A stretch of DNA of 64,000 bases from Uranotaenia lowii (taxonomy: Eukaryota > Arthropoda > Insecta > Diptera > Culicidae), in NCBI RefSeq assembly GCF_029784155.1, contig NC_073692.1, positions 154,968,334 through 155,032,333 of the forward strand, in the 5' to 3' direction. Position 1 is the stretch's first letter, and each line of letters opens with the position of its first letter. Made by a program: the position numbers and the translations under genes. The notes below the pieces were generated by a model. It was given only the letters and a program-made list of their open reading frames with translations, was not told where the DNA came from and ran no database searches. Of this stretch, positions 21,841 to 34,091 are shown in pieces.

Positions 21841-22820
21841 TAGGGGAGAATGAGGATACTTGATCCCTGGGGATACTTGATTCCTTAGCTATATCTCGAA
21901 ACTGGAATGTCTTACAAAGATCAAATGTTCTAGAAAAATGTGCCAAAATGAGCAAAATAACAATGCTTGTAGTTTAAAATTTTTTAACAAAATAATTATT
22001 TGAGAAATTGAACTTAGTTTCAAAAATTTCACAAAATGTAACTTGAAGATCTTTTTTCATCACTTTAAAATGTTCCTTACATGGGAAAATTATGAAAAAC
22101 ATATTTGTTCCAATGCATCAATCGTTCGAGCGTAAAATGAACTTCATAATGCCATATTTTCAAGCAATGGAAAACTCTCAACTTTTTTCAGAAAAAGTTT
22201 TCTAAAATGTTGATTATGGGTACAATTGATCCCCTAGAGTTGGGTCCTACAATTGATCCCCCTTCCAAACGACAAATTCTTCTTCTGAATTGATCGTTAT
22301 GATTGCTGATTACGAAATTACTAATATTTATCCAAAAACTAATATTTATCAAACAATTGTCTGAAGAAAAGAGCAAAAATAATTAATTTTCTCATAATTA
22401 TAAAAATAGCGCCTTTAAGTATGCAATGTTTTAGCGCTGAGACAAAGTTATAGAATTTTCTTGTTATGTCTGCTATAAATTGTGAAATGAGAACAAACAT
22501 GACGAAAATAGTCAATTAACATTCTATCTTCGGGTTTTGTTTGATTTTTATACAAGGATTAGGGCTTCCTGAATAAAAGATCAAGTCTCCTTCAATAGGG
22601 GATCAAGTCTCCCCTAACTTCAGAAAAATCGCAATTTTTTAACTCCCACGAAAATGCTTCTAGTTCATCAACGGGTTCAAGTATCGTTCTAATTTTTGGA
22701 GCATAGAAACTTGAAGTTACAAGCTGTCAGAAAATGTCAAAGACGGCGAGTTGCTAAATTTTTCCAAAATGATATGGTGAAAATAAGAAAAAGGGATCAA
22801 GTATCCCCACTCTCCCCTAT
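21841..22820 (+). mobile_element. TIR element P, copy 1
   Basis: It starts TAGGGGAGAATGAGGATACT and ends with the near-complement, finishing ACTCTCCCCTA. TIRs are about 28 bp and contain the words GATACTTGATCCC or GATCAAGTATCCCC. Internal GATCAAGTCTCC repeats the theme. There is no coding frame. An inverted copy at 39477-40457 and an RTE-interrupted copy at 23745-26120 lie in the same window. Confidence 0.75.
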
Positions 22821-23744
22821 GCTTTTCTTCATACGACATACTAAAAACTTAAAATTTTAAGCGGGAAGTATAACATTTGTTAAATATTCATTAAGAAAAA
22901 GAGGCAATATTAAAATATTATTTTGAAAATCATAATAATTTAAATGTAGACAGAAAATAAACGCTTAGTTTTTCTATAAATACTGTTTATTGTGGTCTCA
23001 TTCAAAACGCTGAAAAGACTTCTATCAAGCTTCAACTATCAAACTTAAAAGTTTCGATACGAACTTTATTCTTGACCTGAGTAAAATATAAAATAAGCAT
23101 TCCAGAGTTCTTTTCGCACCTAGCTGGGCCGAGAAATTACAGGCAATTTATCTGAAAATGTAGCAAAAACCGGGCAAATTATTTAAAATATTCCATAACA
23201 AAAACCGAGCAAATCTGCGCAATGTTCAATTCATGTAAGAGGCATCCGAAAAAAATATTTGGTTTATTTTGATACTTTGAAGAATCAAACAAACCGGTTT
23301 TTTTTTTAGTTTTTTGTTCCATGTTAAAAAAAAAAAAACATTAATAAAACCGAGCGAAATTCGGGTATTTTTTATAATATCTGGGCATCCGAGCCGGTCC
23401 GGACTTGTCTCTAAAATTTAATCGAGAGACCGTTCAATATGAAATGAAATAAAGGTAAAAAACGTCATATTTTAAGTTAGTCTCGAATCTATTAGAAGCA
23501 TGGTAGCACCAATTAGGGAAAGTAGTCTTTTGGATGGTGCCTGCCAGGTATCAAATTTCTGCACGAAACTGATTCTGAAAATATCCGGGATGAATAGAAA
23601 AAAAACTTCAAAAAATCGAAAGATCGGATCGAAAATAAACCAATTTTATCGATTTTCCAAGCTAAAGAATCGATCCAAAATATCGGAAATTTGAATTCAA
23701 AAGATCGATCTTGCAAAGATCGATCCAAGATCGACCAATCCTAG
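22821..23744. other. unassigned DNA
   Basis: AT-rich. Contains repeated AAAACCGGGCAAATT / AACCGAGC-like phrases at 23160-23400 that may be remnants of another word-tiled element. No gene. Confidence 0.35.
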
Positions 23745-23850
23745 TTTATATGCTCCAAAAGTTATAACGATACATGAACCCGTAGATGAACTAGAAGCAT
23801 TTTTGTAAGACCAAAAAAAAATTGTGGTATTTTTTAAGTTAATGGAGACT

Positions 23851-23971
23851 TGCACGATTTTGCCTAGGATCAGGGCATCCTGAATTAAAGATCAAGTCTT
23901 CTTTAGTATCCTTTACTAAAGGAGACTTGATCTTTAATTCAGGATGCCCTGACCCTAGGCAAAATCGTGCA
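23851..23971. repeat. 58-bp-arm palindrome inside P copy 3
   Basis: The arms 23851-23908 and 23914-23971 are nearly complementary, with a 5-nt loop. They contain TTTGCCTAGG and CAGGGCATCCTGAATTAAAG with complements. Copies P1 and P2 have only one arm-like segment here, so the inverted duplication is specific to this copy. Confidence 0.85.
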
Positions 23972-24385
23972 AAATTCAAACATAAAAGGTTCGTTGACTA
24001 TTTTTGGCCATATTGGTTCTCATTTTACAGTTTGTAAGTATCAGACAAAGAGAATTCTAAAACTTTATGGCGCAATTTTCTAGTTTTTAGATAAACACAG
24101 TATTTCGAGTCCTATTTTACAGAAAGTTACTGGATAAACATTAGTTATTGGACAAATATTAGTAATTTTGTGACAACCAATGATCCATTCAGATGAAAAA
24201 TACATCTTTTTGGACTCTAGGGATCAATTAAACCCATAACAACATTTTTGGAAAATTTGTAAAAAAAAATAAAAGTTTACTAAATATTGCTTTGAAAATA
24301 TGGCATTATGAAATTCATTTCATACTCAAACGATTGACATATTGGAATAACTATTTTCATTGTTTTTTTTTCAGGTGCGTAACAT

Positions 24386-25885
24386 AACACCTGGGATCGA
24401 TTGCATCCCTGCTGAAATGCTGAAAGCCGACCCTGCCCTATCAGCACAAATGTTGCACCGTCTTTTCGCTGACATCTGGGATACTGCAACATTCCCGGCC
24501 AACTGGATGCAGGGTATCCTCGTAAAGGTCCCGAAGAAAGGAGACCTGACAGAGTGCGGTAACTGGCGAGGCATAACGTTGATCTGTACAACCCTCAAAG
24601 TACTCTGCAAAGTGATCCTGAACAGGATCCAGGAGAAAATCGACGCTACACTCCGACGGCAACAAGCTGGATTCCGATCCGGACGATCATGTGTGGACCA
24701 CATCACAACGCTACGAATCATACTGGAACAAATCAACGAATTCCAGGACTCTCTTCTGCTGGTGTTCGTTGATTTCGAAAAAGCATTCGACCGACTTAAT
24801 CATGAAAACATCTGGGCGGCTCTAAGGCGACGAGGGGTCCCAGAGAAACTAGTCCATCTCATCGAAGCACAATACGAGGCATTTTCGTGCAAGGTCTTGC
24901 ACGATGGTGTCTTGTCCGAACCAATCCCGGTAACTGCTGGAGTGAGACAAGGATGTATCTTATCACCGCTACTTTTCCTATCGTAATGGATGAGATTCTG
25001 ACTGGATCGATCGACTGTGCACCGAACCGAGGATTGCCGTGGAATCCTTTAACAATTGAGCAACTGAACGACCTTGACCTGGCTGACGATATTGTTTTGC
25101 TCGCCCAAACACAACCGGACATGCAGAGCAAACTCGACGACCTCACCGAAAGCTCAAAGGCAGCAGGTCTCAAAGTCAATGTCGGAAAGACCAAGTCGAT
25201 GAAAATCAACACAGGAAATCCCTCCAGTTTCATGGTAGCTGGGCAACAAGTTGAGAAAGTGGAGTGCTTCCAGTATCTTGGTAGCCAGATAACGCCTGAT
25301 GGTGGTACCAGGAAAGACATCGAAACCCGGATCAGAAAGGCCCGATTTGCGTTTGCGAATCTCCGAAACATCTGGCGGTCACGCCAGATCTCTCTACGAA
25401 CAAAAATCCGAATCTTCAACTCAAACGTCAAATCCGTATTGCTGTACGGGTGCGAAACTTGGTGCACATATGCGGTGACGACGCAAAAACTGCAAGTATT
25501 TGTAAACCGCTGCCTGCGGAACATCATCCGCGCTTGGTGGCCTGGCAACTGGATCTCGAATGAGGAACTACATCGCCGGTGTCATCAAAGGGCGCTAGAA
25601 ATCGAGATTCGGGAACGTAAGTGGAGATGGATTGGGCACACGCTGCGAAAAGATGAAGACGAGATTTGCAGAGAGGCGCTTGACTGGAATCCAGAAGGTC
25701 ATCGAAGAAGAGGCAGGCCCAGAAACTCGTGGCGGCGAAGCCTAGCCGCTGAAATCCGAACTGTCGACGAGAATCTTGACTGGGACCAGGTGAAGACGCT
25801 GGCTCCGGATCGTCAACAGTGGAGGTCTTTTACCACGGCCCTATGCACCGGAGGATCGGCGCGGGATCATTAAGTAAGTAAGTAA
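24386..25885 (+). pseudogene. 5'-truncated non-LTR retrotransposon (RTE-like), reverse transcriptase and C-terminal part
   Basis: The first frame (to 24986) shows reverse transcriptase motifs: GIDCIPAEML, the PKKGDLTECGNWRGI block, QAGFRSGRSCVDHI, the catalytic-block FVDFEKAFDRL and the GVRQGCILSPLLF turn. The second frame continues with LADDIVLLAQ (the catalytic aspartate pair), GLKVNVGKTKSM, FQYLGSQITPDGG and LLYGCETW. It ends with the RTE/BovB-type tail RWIGHTLRKDEDEICREALDW and RRRGRPRNSW, to TAA near 25873. A one-base frameshift at about 24983 breaks the enzyme. The endonuclease is absent. A TAAG tandem tail ends it. Flanking GTAACAT at 24379-24385 and 25886-25892 is a candidate 7-bp target duplication. 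The clade call (RTE or Proto2) is inference. Confidence 0.85.
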
Positions 25886-26675
25886 GTAACATTTTAAAGT
25901 GATAAAAAAAGATCTTCAATTTGCATTTTGATAAATTTCTCAAACAAAGTTCAATACCTCGAAAATTAAAATTTTCTAAATATGTTGAGATAACAGCATT
26001 GTTGTTTCGTTCTAATTGGCACATTTTTCTAGAACATTTGGTATTTGTAAGTCAATTCGGCTTCGAGATATAGCGAAGGAATCGAGTATCCCCAGGGATC
26101 AAGTATTCTCATTCTCCTCCACTTTTTTTAAATTTTAATTTTGGAAAAATTTCTGAGAACACACACAGAAACTAGAAATGCTGATCAATGAATTCTAACA
26201 ACGATTTAACGTCTAGAGTTTAAAAGCGGTTGCGAAAAAACTCTCGTTTTTTTAGTTTTAATGTTATATAAATAGCTCCAAAAGGCTTTCGAATGGAAGT
26301 GATGAAGATTAGTACCAACCGGTGCACCGAGTCGAATAAAAATAGATTTTTCTTAGGATACGGGTCAAACTTGCTCTTCCAGCAGAGAGGTGCAAAAAAT
26401 TTCAAATTATCTAATCTATATATATAAAAAGCAATTTCTGTATGTTTGTTTGTTTGTTTGTTTGTTTGTCCTCTATAGACTCAGCCGTCTTAAGAGCTAG
26501 AGAGCTGAAATTTGGCATGGATGCTCATTAGGACCAGGAAGGATGAAAAATGGTTTCAGATTTTCGGATGACCCCTTCTGAAGGGGGTCGTCCATACAAG
26601 ACAAATATTGTTTTCGCGATATTGACGTTATTTTTTGTCGGATCGTGTTGAAAATTTGCACATGAGTGTTTTGAA

Positions 26676-27117
26676 CAGAGGTGCCAGGTGTCCTGATTTA
26701 TCAGGATTTGTCCTGATTTTCGAGTGCCCGTCCTGATTTTTCTAAAACTCTTGAGTTGTCCTGATTTATGAAAATTTGCCCCTAAAATGTCCTGATTTGT
26801 CCTGATTTTCATAAAAAACTATATAAAACTATAAGAAAATCGAACAAATAGGTCATAAAATAGTTAAAACCATTTATCAGATGGTAATCTTCGGTACAGA
26901 TGATATTTATATGGTGTTTTTCGATATGAACAATCGGCAAGCCAACAAGCACTGTTGTTGCATAAATTGAGGTGTTTACAGCACCTGTATTGCGCCTTTA
27001 ATTATGCAATCTAAGCAGAAATCCTTATTATTTTCATGAATCAAGAGGTGTCCTGAAAAATCCTGATTTTTGACATTGCGTTGTCCTGATTTTGGATGAA
27101 ACCACCTGGCACCCCTG
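26676..27117. mobile_element. hAT-type MITE with 8-bp TSD (GTTTTGAA)
   Basis: The ends are CAGAGGTGCCAGGTG and its complement CACCTGGCACCCCTG. The perfect 8-bp direct repeat GTTTTGAA flanks it at 26668-26675 and 27118-27125. The subterminal zones are tiled with TCCTGATTTT on both sides. It lies inside the Helitron at 26415-28164 and is therefore younger. Confidence 0.85.
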
Positions 27118-27164
27118 GTTTTGAAAGACGAGAAATCGATTTCAGATGTCAAATTATGTGCAAG

Positions 27165-28045
27165 GGATCGTCCAAAGGGGTCGTCCATATTAACTGTTCG
27201 CTGTTTTTGCGATATTTACGTTATTATACATCGTATTCAGATGAAAATTGGTACACGATAGTTTTGAGTGACGTGCAATCGATTTAAGGTATCAAATTCA
27301 GTGTAAGGGGCCGGCGAAAGGGGTCGTCCATATTGAATTTTCAGTATCTTAGTAATATTGACGTTTTTATACATCGGATTGGGATGAAAATTTGCACGTA
27401 GGTGTTATTAGGGACAAACAACTGATTTCACTTATCCAAACTAAAATCAGGGGTCGGCCAAAGGGGTCGTCCATATTAACTATTCACTGTTGATGCGATA
27501 TTGTTGTTAATATACATCGTATTCAGATGAAAATTGGGACACGAGAGTTTTGAGGGACGAGCAACCGATTTCAGGTACTAAATTCAGTGTAAGGGTCCGG
27601 CAAAAGGGGTCGTCCATGTTAAACTTTCAATATTTTTGCAATATTGTCATAATTATACATCGGATTGGGCTGAAAATTTGCACACGGTAGTTTTCAGGGA
27701 CAGGCAATCGATTTCAGATGTCAAATATTTTGCCAGGGGTTGACGAAAGGGGTCGTCCATATAGATTAATTGTTCACTGTTTTTAGCAATATTGGCGTTA
27801 TTATGCAACGGATTGCTTTGAAAATTGGCACACGGGAGTTTTGAGGGAAGGGCAATCGATTTCAGATATCAAATATGGTATAAAAAGCCTCGGAAAGGGG
27901 TTTAACTTTTTGGCAATAATTGTGTTGTTATGCAACGATTGAGTCGAAATTTATACACGGGTTTTTTGGCACGGTCAATTGATTCCTGATTTCAAATTTA
28001 GTAGCAGACGACAGACAAAATGATCGTCCAATATTTTTGCAATTA
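27165..28045. repeat. ~142-bp tandem repeat inside the Helitron
   Basis: AAAGGGGTCGTCCAT recurs near 27177, 27320, 27461, 27604 and 27746, with degenerate forms near 27895 and 28022 and a distant copy at 26584. Each unit also has a GATGAAAATT and an ATCGATTTCAG segment. Confidence 0.8.
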
Positions 28046-28523
28046 TTACTTAACAATGAATTCAAAAGTGCATCTGGAAAATGCTTGGCAATTGACTTTC
28101 ATGCAAACTGTTCATGACATATTCCAAGTTGAAAGCGAAACGGAGTTCGTATGGGATCAGCTAGTTGAAAATAAAAATAACTGACTTCGATTTAGTAATG
28201 TAATTTGATTTAGTAAGTCTACTTTGTTAAATTACGTTGAATGAATTTGTTTGTTTTGACTTTTCCAAACTTTTTTCCGCTACAAATTTGTAGTTATGAA
28301 TAATTTATTTTATGAATATCTAAAATTCTAGAAGAAACACGAAAACTTTCGCATTTGGTCCTCAATCAATGTGTTTAACAAAATGATGACCTAGACTTCT
28401 AAAATAGATATACTTAAATTCCGGATTCACCATCATCATTTGGGCGATCTGAATTTTAATATTTTCTCAGATTTTGTCAATCCCCTCTTGTTTTAATGAA
28501 ATTGCGTTTGGAAGTATTTGAAT

Positions 28524-30556
28524 CAGGCCCGTGCGAAGGGGCGGGGGGGGGGGGGGGGGGGGTCGAATTTCAAATTTAGCTAAAAATAATAGCAATACCA
28601 AAAATAAGCAAAAAAAATAGGAAAGAAATTTCTAACACCGTTTTTCACTCATGATTACCACACTAACTAAAAATAAATTGGACTGATAATAAAAAACAAA
28701 ATTTTCAAATCATACCAGAATTAAAGTTTTAAATTTTCGGTAAGTCATTGATGATTTTTTTTTCAAAATTATGTTCTTTATTATGAACTAGAAATTTGTT
28801 TCAAAAGAATTTCTAAGCTAATTTAAAATAAACGTCTCCAAAACACAGAGCTTAAAAGAAATCTTGATTCTTAAATAAATATCCAATCAGGATATTTAAC
28901 CATGATTAGTTTTAGGAACCATGATTAGTTTTAGGAAAATGATAATAATTGTTAGTTTTTATTCATCTTAATTAAAATTCTGTTCTTTATTTCCAACTAA
29001 AAGGTGATTGAAAAATTCTGCTGTAGTATTTTCAATTTTAACAAAAAAATATTCAATCGCGATTAAAAATGTGAATTTTCGATAACTGCAAAATCCAATT
29101 TGAACTTTGGAGAATTTATTCAAAGATTGATGGTTTAAATTAATTTGATAAAAAGAAGAATAGATGTATTTATTATTATTTGAAAAGTGCCAGTGAAAAA
29201 AGTCAGAGAAAAAACCTATCTATAGAAAAATAAATGGCTTAAATAGTGCATTTTTGAAGTTCAAAATAAAAACTTTATGTTCAATTATACTTACAAGAAA
29301 ATGTTAGGAAATGCGTAATTTCATGAATGATCAATGAAAACTTGAAAGATAAGGAACTCCAAGTTACAACGAACGTATGAACAAAGCAAATACAAAGTTA
29401 GTTAACATTTCGCTTTAAAATTAAGTTTAAAATTGCTACCTATTTCAAATCATGTTTCAAACTTTTGAAGATTATTTTAAAAATCATGATTGATTAAAAA
29501 AAAGACGATTTTATCTTAAAAAAAATGATGAATAGTTTTTAAATTTTCAATCACAAGTTTTAAAGTTTAAAATTACAAGCTTTGAGTATTTTTTCACTTT
29601 CGATTGAAATATTGGGTCCTAGAAAGAACAAAAGGTTGAAACTTTGGTTTTCTTATTAAATTGAATTAAGACTTAAGGGCTTATGTGTCAAGTACACAAA
29701 AATTCAGAATTAAAAATAACAAATTTGTTAAAATTATTTCTAAATTCAAAAATTTCGACTAAAAAATTCGGCAAGTTAATAAAAGAATTGGAATAAAATA
29801 CTGTACCTTGAATTTCCGTTAAATTATATGAAAATTTAAACAAAATATAAATATGAAAATAAAAAGATAATCTATTTAAAACATTTCAGGAGGTCACTTT
29901 TTAATTATTCTCAAAAGTCATTTTAATAACAAAAGCTGATAGAAATATTGCATATTAAGATTAAAGGTACCCAAATTAGTCGAAATTATCTTTTTAATTC
30001 ATTTCTCCTCCGAAAAATGTAGATTTTGTGGCCTTGTGTAAATTATGTGTTGTGATGAGCATTTAAAAAAAAAAACATCTAATAAAATTTAGTCGAAATT
30101 GGTTTCTTAAAGAATATTTCATATCAGCATAATATTTGTAATTAAAATAACGATTTTTTTAAATATTAAAATGGTTCGTTTCAAACTCTGTTCATATTTA
30201 GTTACACTTCTTGATAAAAACCAATTCTGAAGACGAGGTAGGGTTTTTGTATATCAAGTTTTGAGTTCCTATACAAAAGAATAATTGAATTGCAATTTAG
30301 AACAAAAGTTAGTTTCAATTCGTAAACGTCGAGATCGTAAAGATCGAAATGACTGAAGCCAAGGGTGATTTAAGACTAAATTCCGCCGGAGGCGAGAAAA
30401 ATTTCTGCATTCCTTGTTAACACTTATTTTCAAATACATTTTAACATCAAGTAATTTTTGTTACTTTGGTGAAAATTTTACTTGGAAAAAATCTTCATGG
30501 GGGGGGGGGTTAAACCCCTAAATACCCCCCCCCCCCCCCCCGTTCGCACGGCCTTG
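28524..30556. mobile_element. hAT-like non-autonomous element with homopolymer G/C ends (TSD ATTTGAAT)
   Basis: The left end is CAGGCCCGTGCGAAGGGGC followed by a run of more than 20 G. The right end is a run of about 18 C followed by GTTCGCACGGCCTTG. The 8-bp duplication ATTTGAAT lies at 28516-28523 and 30557-30564. CA...TG ends and an 8-bp duplication fit hAT. The 1.9-kb interior is AT-rich and has no coding frame. Confidence 0.75.
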
Positions 30557-30565
30557 ATTTGAATC

Positions 30566-32174
30566 AATACGTTTGAAGTGAAATCAATTATTTACACCTG
30601 ATGAACTAGATCAGTGGTTTTCAAACTTTTTTTGCTCACTTACTTTTGCAAACTTTTTGAGCCCAACACCCCCTGGGCAAATTTGTAGAAAATCTTTAAA
30701 AAACGATAATCTGGATCGTTGAAAAACCATTGCCTTTTATGTTGTTGGCTTTATGTTGTTGTAAGACTTAACTCAAAATTCATACAAACTTATATGATAC
30801 CCTCAGAGCCAAAGGGGTGGGAGGTATTTCAAATATAACATTTTGATTTTGATTTAAAAAAAAGAACACACACATTTAGGATCTCAGTGAAACTTCATGT
30901 TTCTTTGAAGAGATCTAAATTCTACTTAAGACTAAAGCGTACATCTTTCAAGGATATAATGGCTAGCATATTACTAATGCTAACACCACCAGCCCACAGA
31001 AAAAGTACTATGTATGCCGTGACCGAGACTCGATCTCATGACATCTGGCTTAGAAGACTTAAACGCTATCCTCTAGGCCACGGTCGGCGGCTAAAATTTA
31101 ATAATGTTAAACGATTCTTCACATTTCAAACTATGTTTTGTGATTTTTCAGATTTTTAGAATTTAATTTTCATACTACTTCGTTCGAAAGGAAAATGAAA
31201 AATGAAATTTTCGAAAAATATAACAACATAACAATTAAGAGTATGTTTTTCCCAAACTAGCTTTTATGCATTTATACCCTTTTGGCTCCGAGGAACTCAT
31301 ATTGCTTCAAACCTCCAGTAAACACTTAATTCTATGTAAAGTTTCTTGGACAATTACTTAAACTTATTAATTAGTTTGTTTAGATATCAAATCAAATACC
31401 CTAATTTTTTGTAAACAAAATTCTATTTTCACCATTAATTTACATTATTGAATAAATACTAATTACTGTCAAGTCGGTGAAATAACGTAAAAAATAGTAT
31501 TACTTCTAGATATCTGAATTTGAGTCCTGTTCAAAGTTATGCAGCATTCACGGGTCTCAATGTTTTAGATTCTAATAACTGAATTCCGGCAATGTTAGTG
31601 ATAACAGAACAGATTAAAAGATCATCCATGGCAAATCACAATTAATTTTTGATTCGATTGAAAAGAGATAAACAAAAAGAACTTAAAATAAAAATGCGCT
31701 GACAAAAAAAAATCATATTTTCTATCCAAAAAATCTATCCCTAAATCACACATTTTTGTGACAGTACATTTTAAAGATTATCAAGGATTGCCATCTTAAA
31801 TCAATCTTTTTTAGTACAACCCAAAATATTTGTACAATACAAGATCAACAATTTGCAAACGCTCTAATCTGTGACAATTTAAAAAAAATCTTTGAGATAC
31901 ATTTTTAGAAAAAAAAAGATGAGATACTGGAACAAAAATGTGCTTGTAACTCAGTGAAGTTAAAGATATTTTGGTCTTAAACCTAATGTTTAGTTCTGTA
32001 ACGTAATTTTATTGTTTTGCATCGAACTTACTCGTTGTTATTTCAACTCTTCGTTGTTTCGCGATTTGTGAAAATGTGGATTACGACCTCACCGACCCCT
32101 TGAGCCCTTCCAACGCCCTTAATTTTTAATATCTTTGTAACACTCTACTGAGTTTTTTTTCTTCAAAAAAGTGT
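30566..32174. other. unassigned AT-rich DNA around a SINE
   Basis: Apart from the tRNA-derived SINE at 30864-31095, nothing is recognised. All frames are short. Confidence 0.4.
30864..31095 (-). mobile_element. tRNA-derived SINE, copy 1
   Basis: On the minus strand it starts with a Pol III A-box-like GTGGCCTAGAGGATAGCG. About 35 nt later a B-box-like GAGATCGAGTCTCGG follows. A body with GCATTAGTAATATGCTAGCC and an end with GAGATCCTAAATGTGTGTG complete it. The body matches 54130-54352 closely, which establishes a family. Confidence 0.75.
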
Positions 32175-32175
32175 A

Positions 32176-32450
32176 CACTGAACCCAAAATCACACTTAAA
32201 AAACACTAGAAGATTCACTTAAAAGTGAAAACTCAGTGAATTTCTTCATTTCAAGTGGCTCATGTACATTTCACTTGTCTGTCACTTAAGTTTTACGTGA
32301 CCGAATCAATATTCACTTACTCATCACTTGAGTTTTTAGTATCCGGCATTGAATGTCTTCGATGCTCACTTGAAATTCACTTGACCGGTCACTTAAGCCA
32401 ATATTCACTTGTCCATCACTTAAAATTCAAGTGATTTTTTGCATAGCGAA
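32176..32450 (+). mobile_element. single end of word-tiled element E (CACTG terminus)
   Basis: After TA (32174-32175) the sequence starts CACTGAACCCAAAATC. It is then tiled with TCACTTAAG, TTCACTTGA and TCAAGTGA for about 270 bp. No complementary right end was found downstream, so the element is truncated or its partner end is too diverged. The design is that of elements A-F with a new word. Confidence 0.55.
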
Positions 32451-34091
32451 TGTCAACAATGTCAGTATTGCTTATTTTATTGTTGTCTGGAAAAGAAACA
32501 ACAGAGGTTTGTTTGAGTTGGTAGATGCAGAATAAGAGTGATTTATATGTTTTTAAACAATTATTTTTTTCCATAGGTCGACAGAAACATCCTGTGAATC
32601 GGTTAAAACGTCACAATGATTTTTTTCAAAGCAATGAAGTTTGAAAAAGGTTTGTGAATTTGGTTGGCATGTGAATCAACACCCGCTTTTAACGAACTAC
32701 CAAACTAGATTTTTTTTTAAAAAGATTTTGTTCAAAAAAGTTTAAGTCTTGACAGGCATCTTCCTAACCGAAAGTAGCGCCATTAATCAAATTGCTGTTT
32801 TTGTAGGCTAGAAAATTTCGTTGAATGCTTTATCAACGTTAAAATAAGTACTGATAATTTAGGATACGATATACCAGAAAAAGAGTTTTCCCATGTGATT
32901 TTGTATGATTAGTTCAGTTATTCCCAGGATGTATCATTTACCTCCAATAAAAAAATCGCTAAACTGACTAATGATCCACAATCAGTGCCATACCGTATTT
33001 GAATCATTAGACGCCCATATATTTTTACGAGACAAAATAAATGGTCAATTTCTAGCACTAAATAGGCGCCCCCAATAATCTCAGGAAAATAACCAATTTG
33101 CCCTTTCGGGTGTCTCGCAGCCCATGGATATTGGGTTCGATGGAGCGGGTCACGACTGCGGCTGACTGACTGGAGCAAGAATATTGGCTCTAAATGAGTA
33201 AAAAATATTATGGTCGCCATATACCCAAAGAAATTCACAGCACACATCCGAGTAAATAGTAAACAACCACATCCAGCGATCAGTCGGATTTTTCCCGTTC
33301 AATGTTCCACCGAAATTTGGCTGACTGGCCGCGTGCGCGTTTATGATTATAGGACTTCTATTTAATATCACCATAAAGAATCTTAAAACAACATAAACAC
33401 ATCATACGTGTAAATTGTGGTGCGGTCATTCGGCTCGTTGTTCCTATACGGATGTAGACTAAGCTGCGGTCGTTTTCCGCAAAATGGCCTCCCTCTCACT
33501 CCTAAGATGCTGCCAGTTGCCCATAATAATGACACCCTAGCACATAAAATAATGGGCCGGGTTCGTTTGCTTTTTTCTGGGCCTGATTAACGTTTTGCAG
33601 TTGGGGTGACCAGCTTGGACTGCAGAGGAAGATGATAACCTCGGTAAGTTTCTTTAAATTGATTAATTGGATTGGCCCGAAAAACGGACTTGTTTAAAAT
33701 TTTAGCTCAAACCAATCGGATTTGATTTGAAGATGCCTTAAAAAAGCTCATAGTTTCGATTCTTTATCCTCAAAATAACCTAAATAATAATAAATAAAAT
33801 GAAAAAAAAAAACTACAAAAAATGTAAATAAAATCCAAAATTTTCAAAAATTACAAACTAGACAAAATAACAAAAATGACAAAAAATAACAAAAAAATTA
33901 AATTTTGTTTTTTTTGTACATTTGTGTCGTTTGTTCTATTTTAGAATTATTTCATAACCAACCTATCGCAAACCCTTGTGAAAAATTATATGAATGGTGT
34001 TTCATAAACATTAAAATGGTTAACATGTCGTTCGGAACGATTCGAGATTCATTTTCCATATAAGACAACTCAACATGCTACATATACATTA
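32451..34091. other. unassigned DNA, GC-richer near 33100-33640
   Basis: No gene recognised. 33100-33640 has higher complexity than its surroundings, with overlapping minus-strand frames of 109 and 74 codons, but no motif or splice pattern supports them. Confidence 0.35.

Larger units (their letters stand above)
23745..26120 (-). mobile_element. TIR element P, copy 3, interrupted by an RTE-like LINE
   Basis: The sequence from 23745 to 24378 and from 25886 to 26120 aligns with copy P2 (39590-40457) as one element. The inner end at 26040-26115 carries the ATCAAGTATCCCCAGGGATCAAGTATTCTC phrase in pieces. The distal TIR on the left is not clear, so this copy may be 5' decayed. The insertion falls in the segment that reads CCATGTAAGGAACATT in P2. 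Confidence 0.7.
26415..28164 (+). mobile_element. non-autonomous Helitron (5' TC ... CTAG 3')
   Basis: It begins TCTATATATATAAAAAGC directly after A and ends CAGCTAG directly before T, the A|T insertion preference of Helitrons. A short CGAA...TTCG hairpin lies about 10 nt before the 3' CTAG. The 5' part has (TTTG)n and then the phrase TTAAGAGCTAGAGAGCTGAAATT split over several words. The body is a tandem array of about 142 bp. No Rep/helicase ORF exists. A hAT MITE is inserted at 26676-27117. Confidence 0.7.

Noticed and set aside
24371..25548. Minus-strand ORFs of 121 and 229 codons opposite the LINE
   Set aside because: They are antisense shadows of the reverse transcriptase reading frame; the matching ORFs recur at the second LINE copy for the same reason.
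28539..28562. G-run as a regulatory quadruplex
   Set aside because: It is mirrored by a C-run at the other end of the same hAT-like element, so it is explained as part of the TIR zone.
33150..33374. Overlapping minus-strand frames of 74 and 109 codons as a host gene
   Set aside because: No splice pattern, motif or codon signal; the two frames overlap each other.
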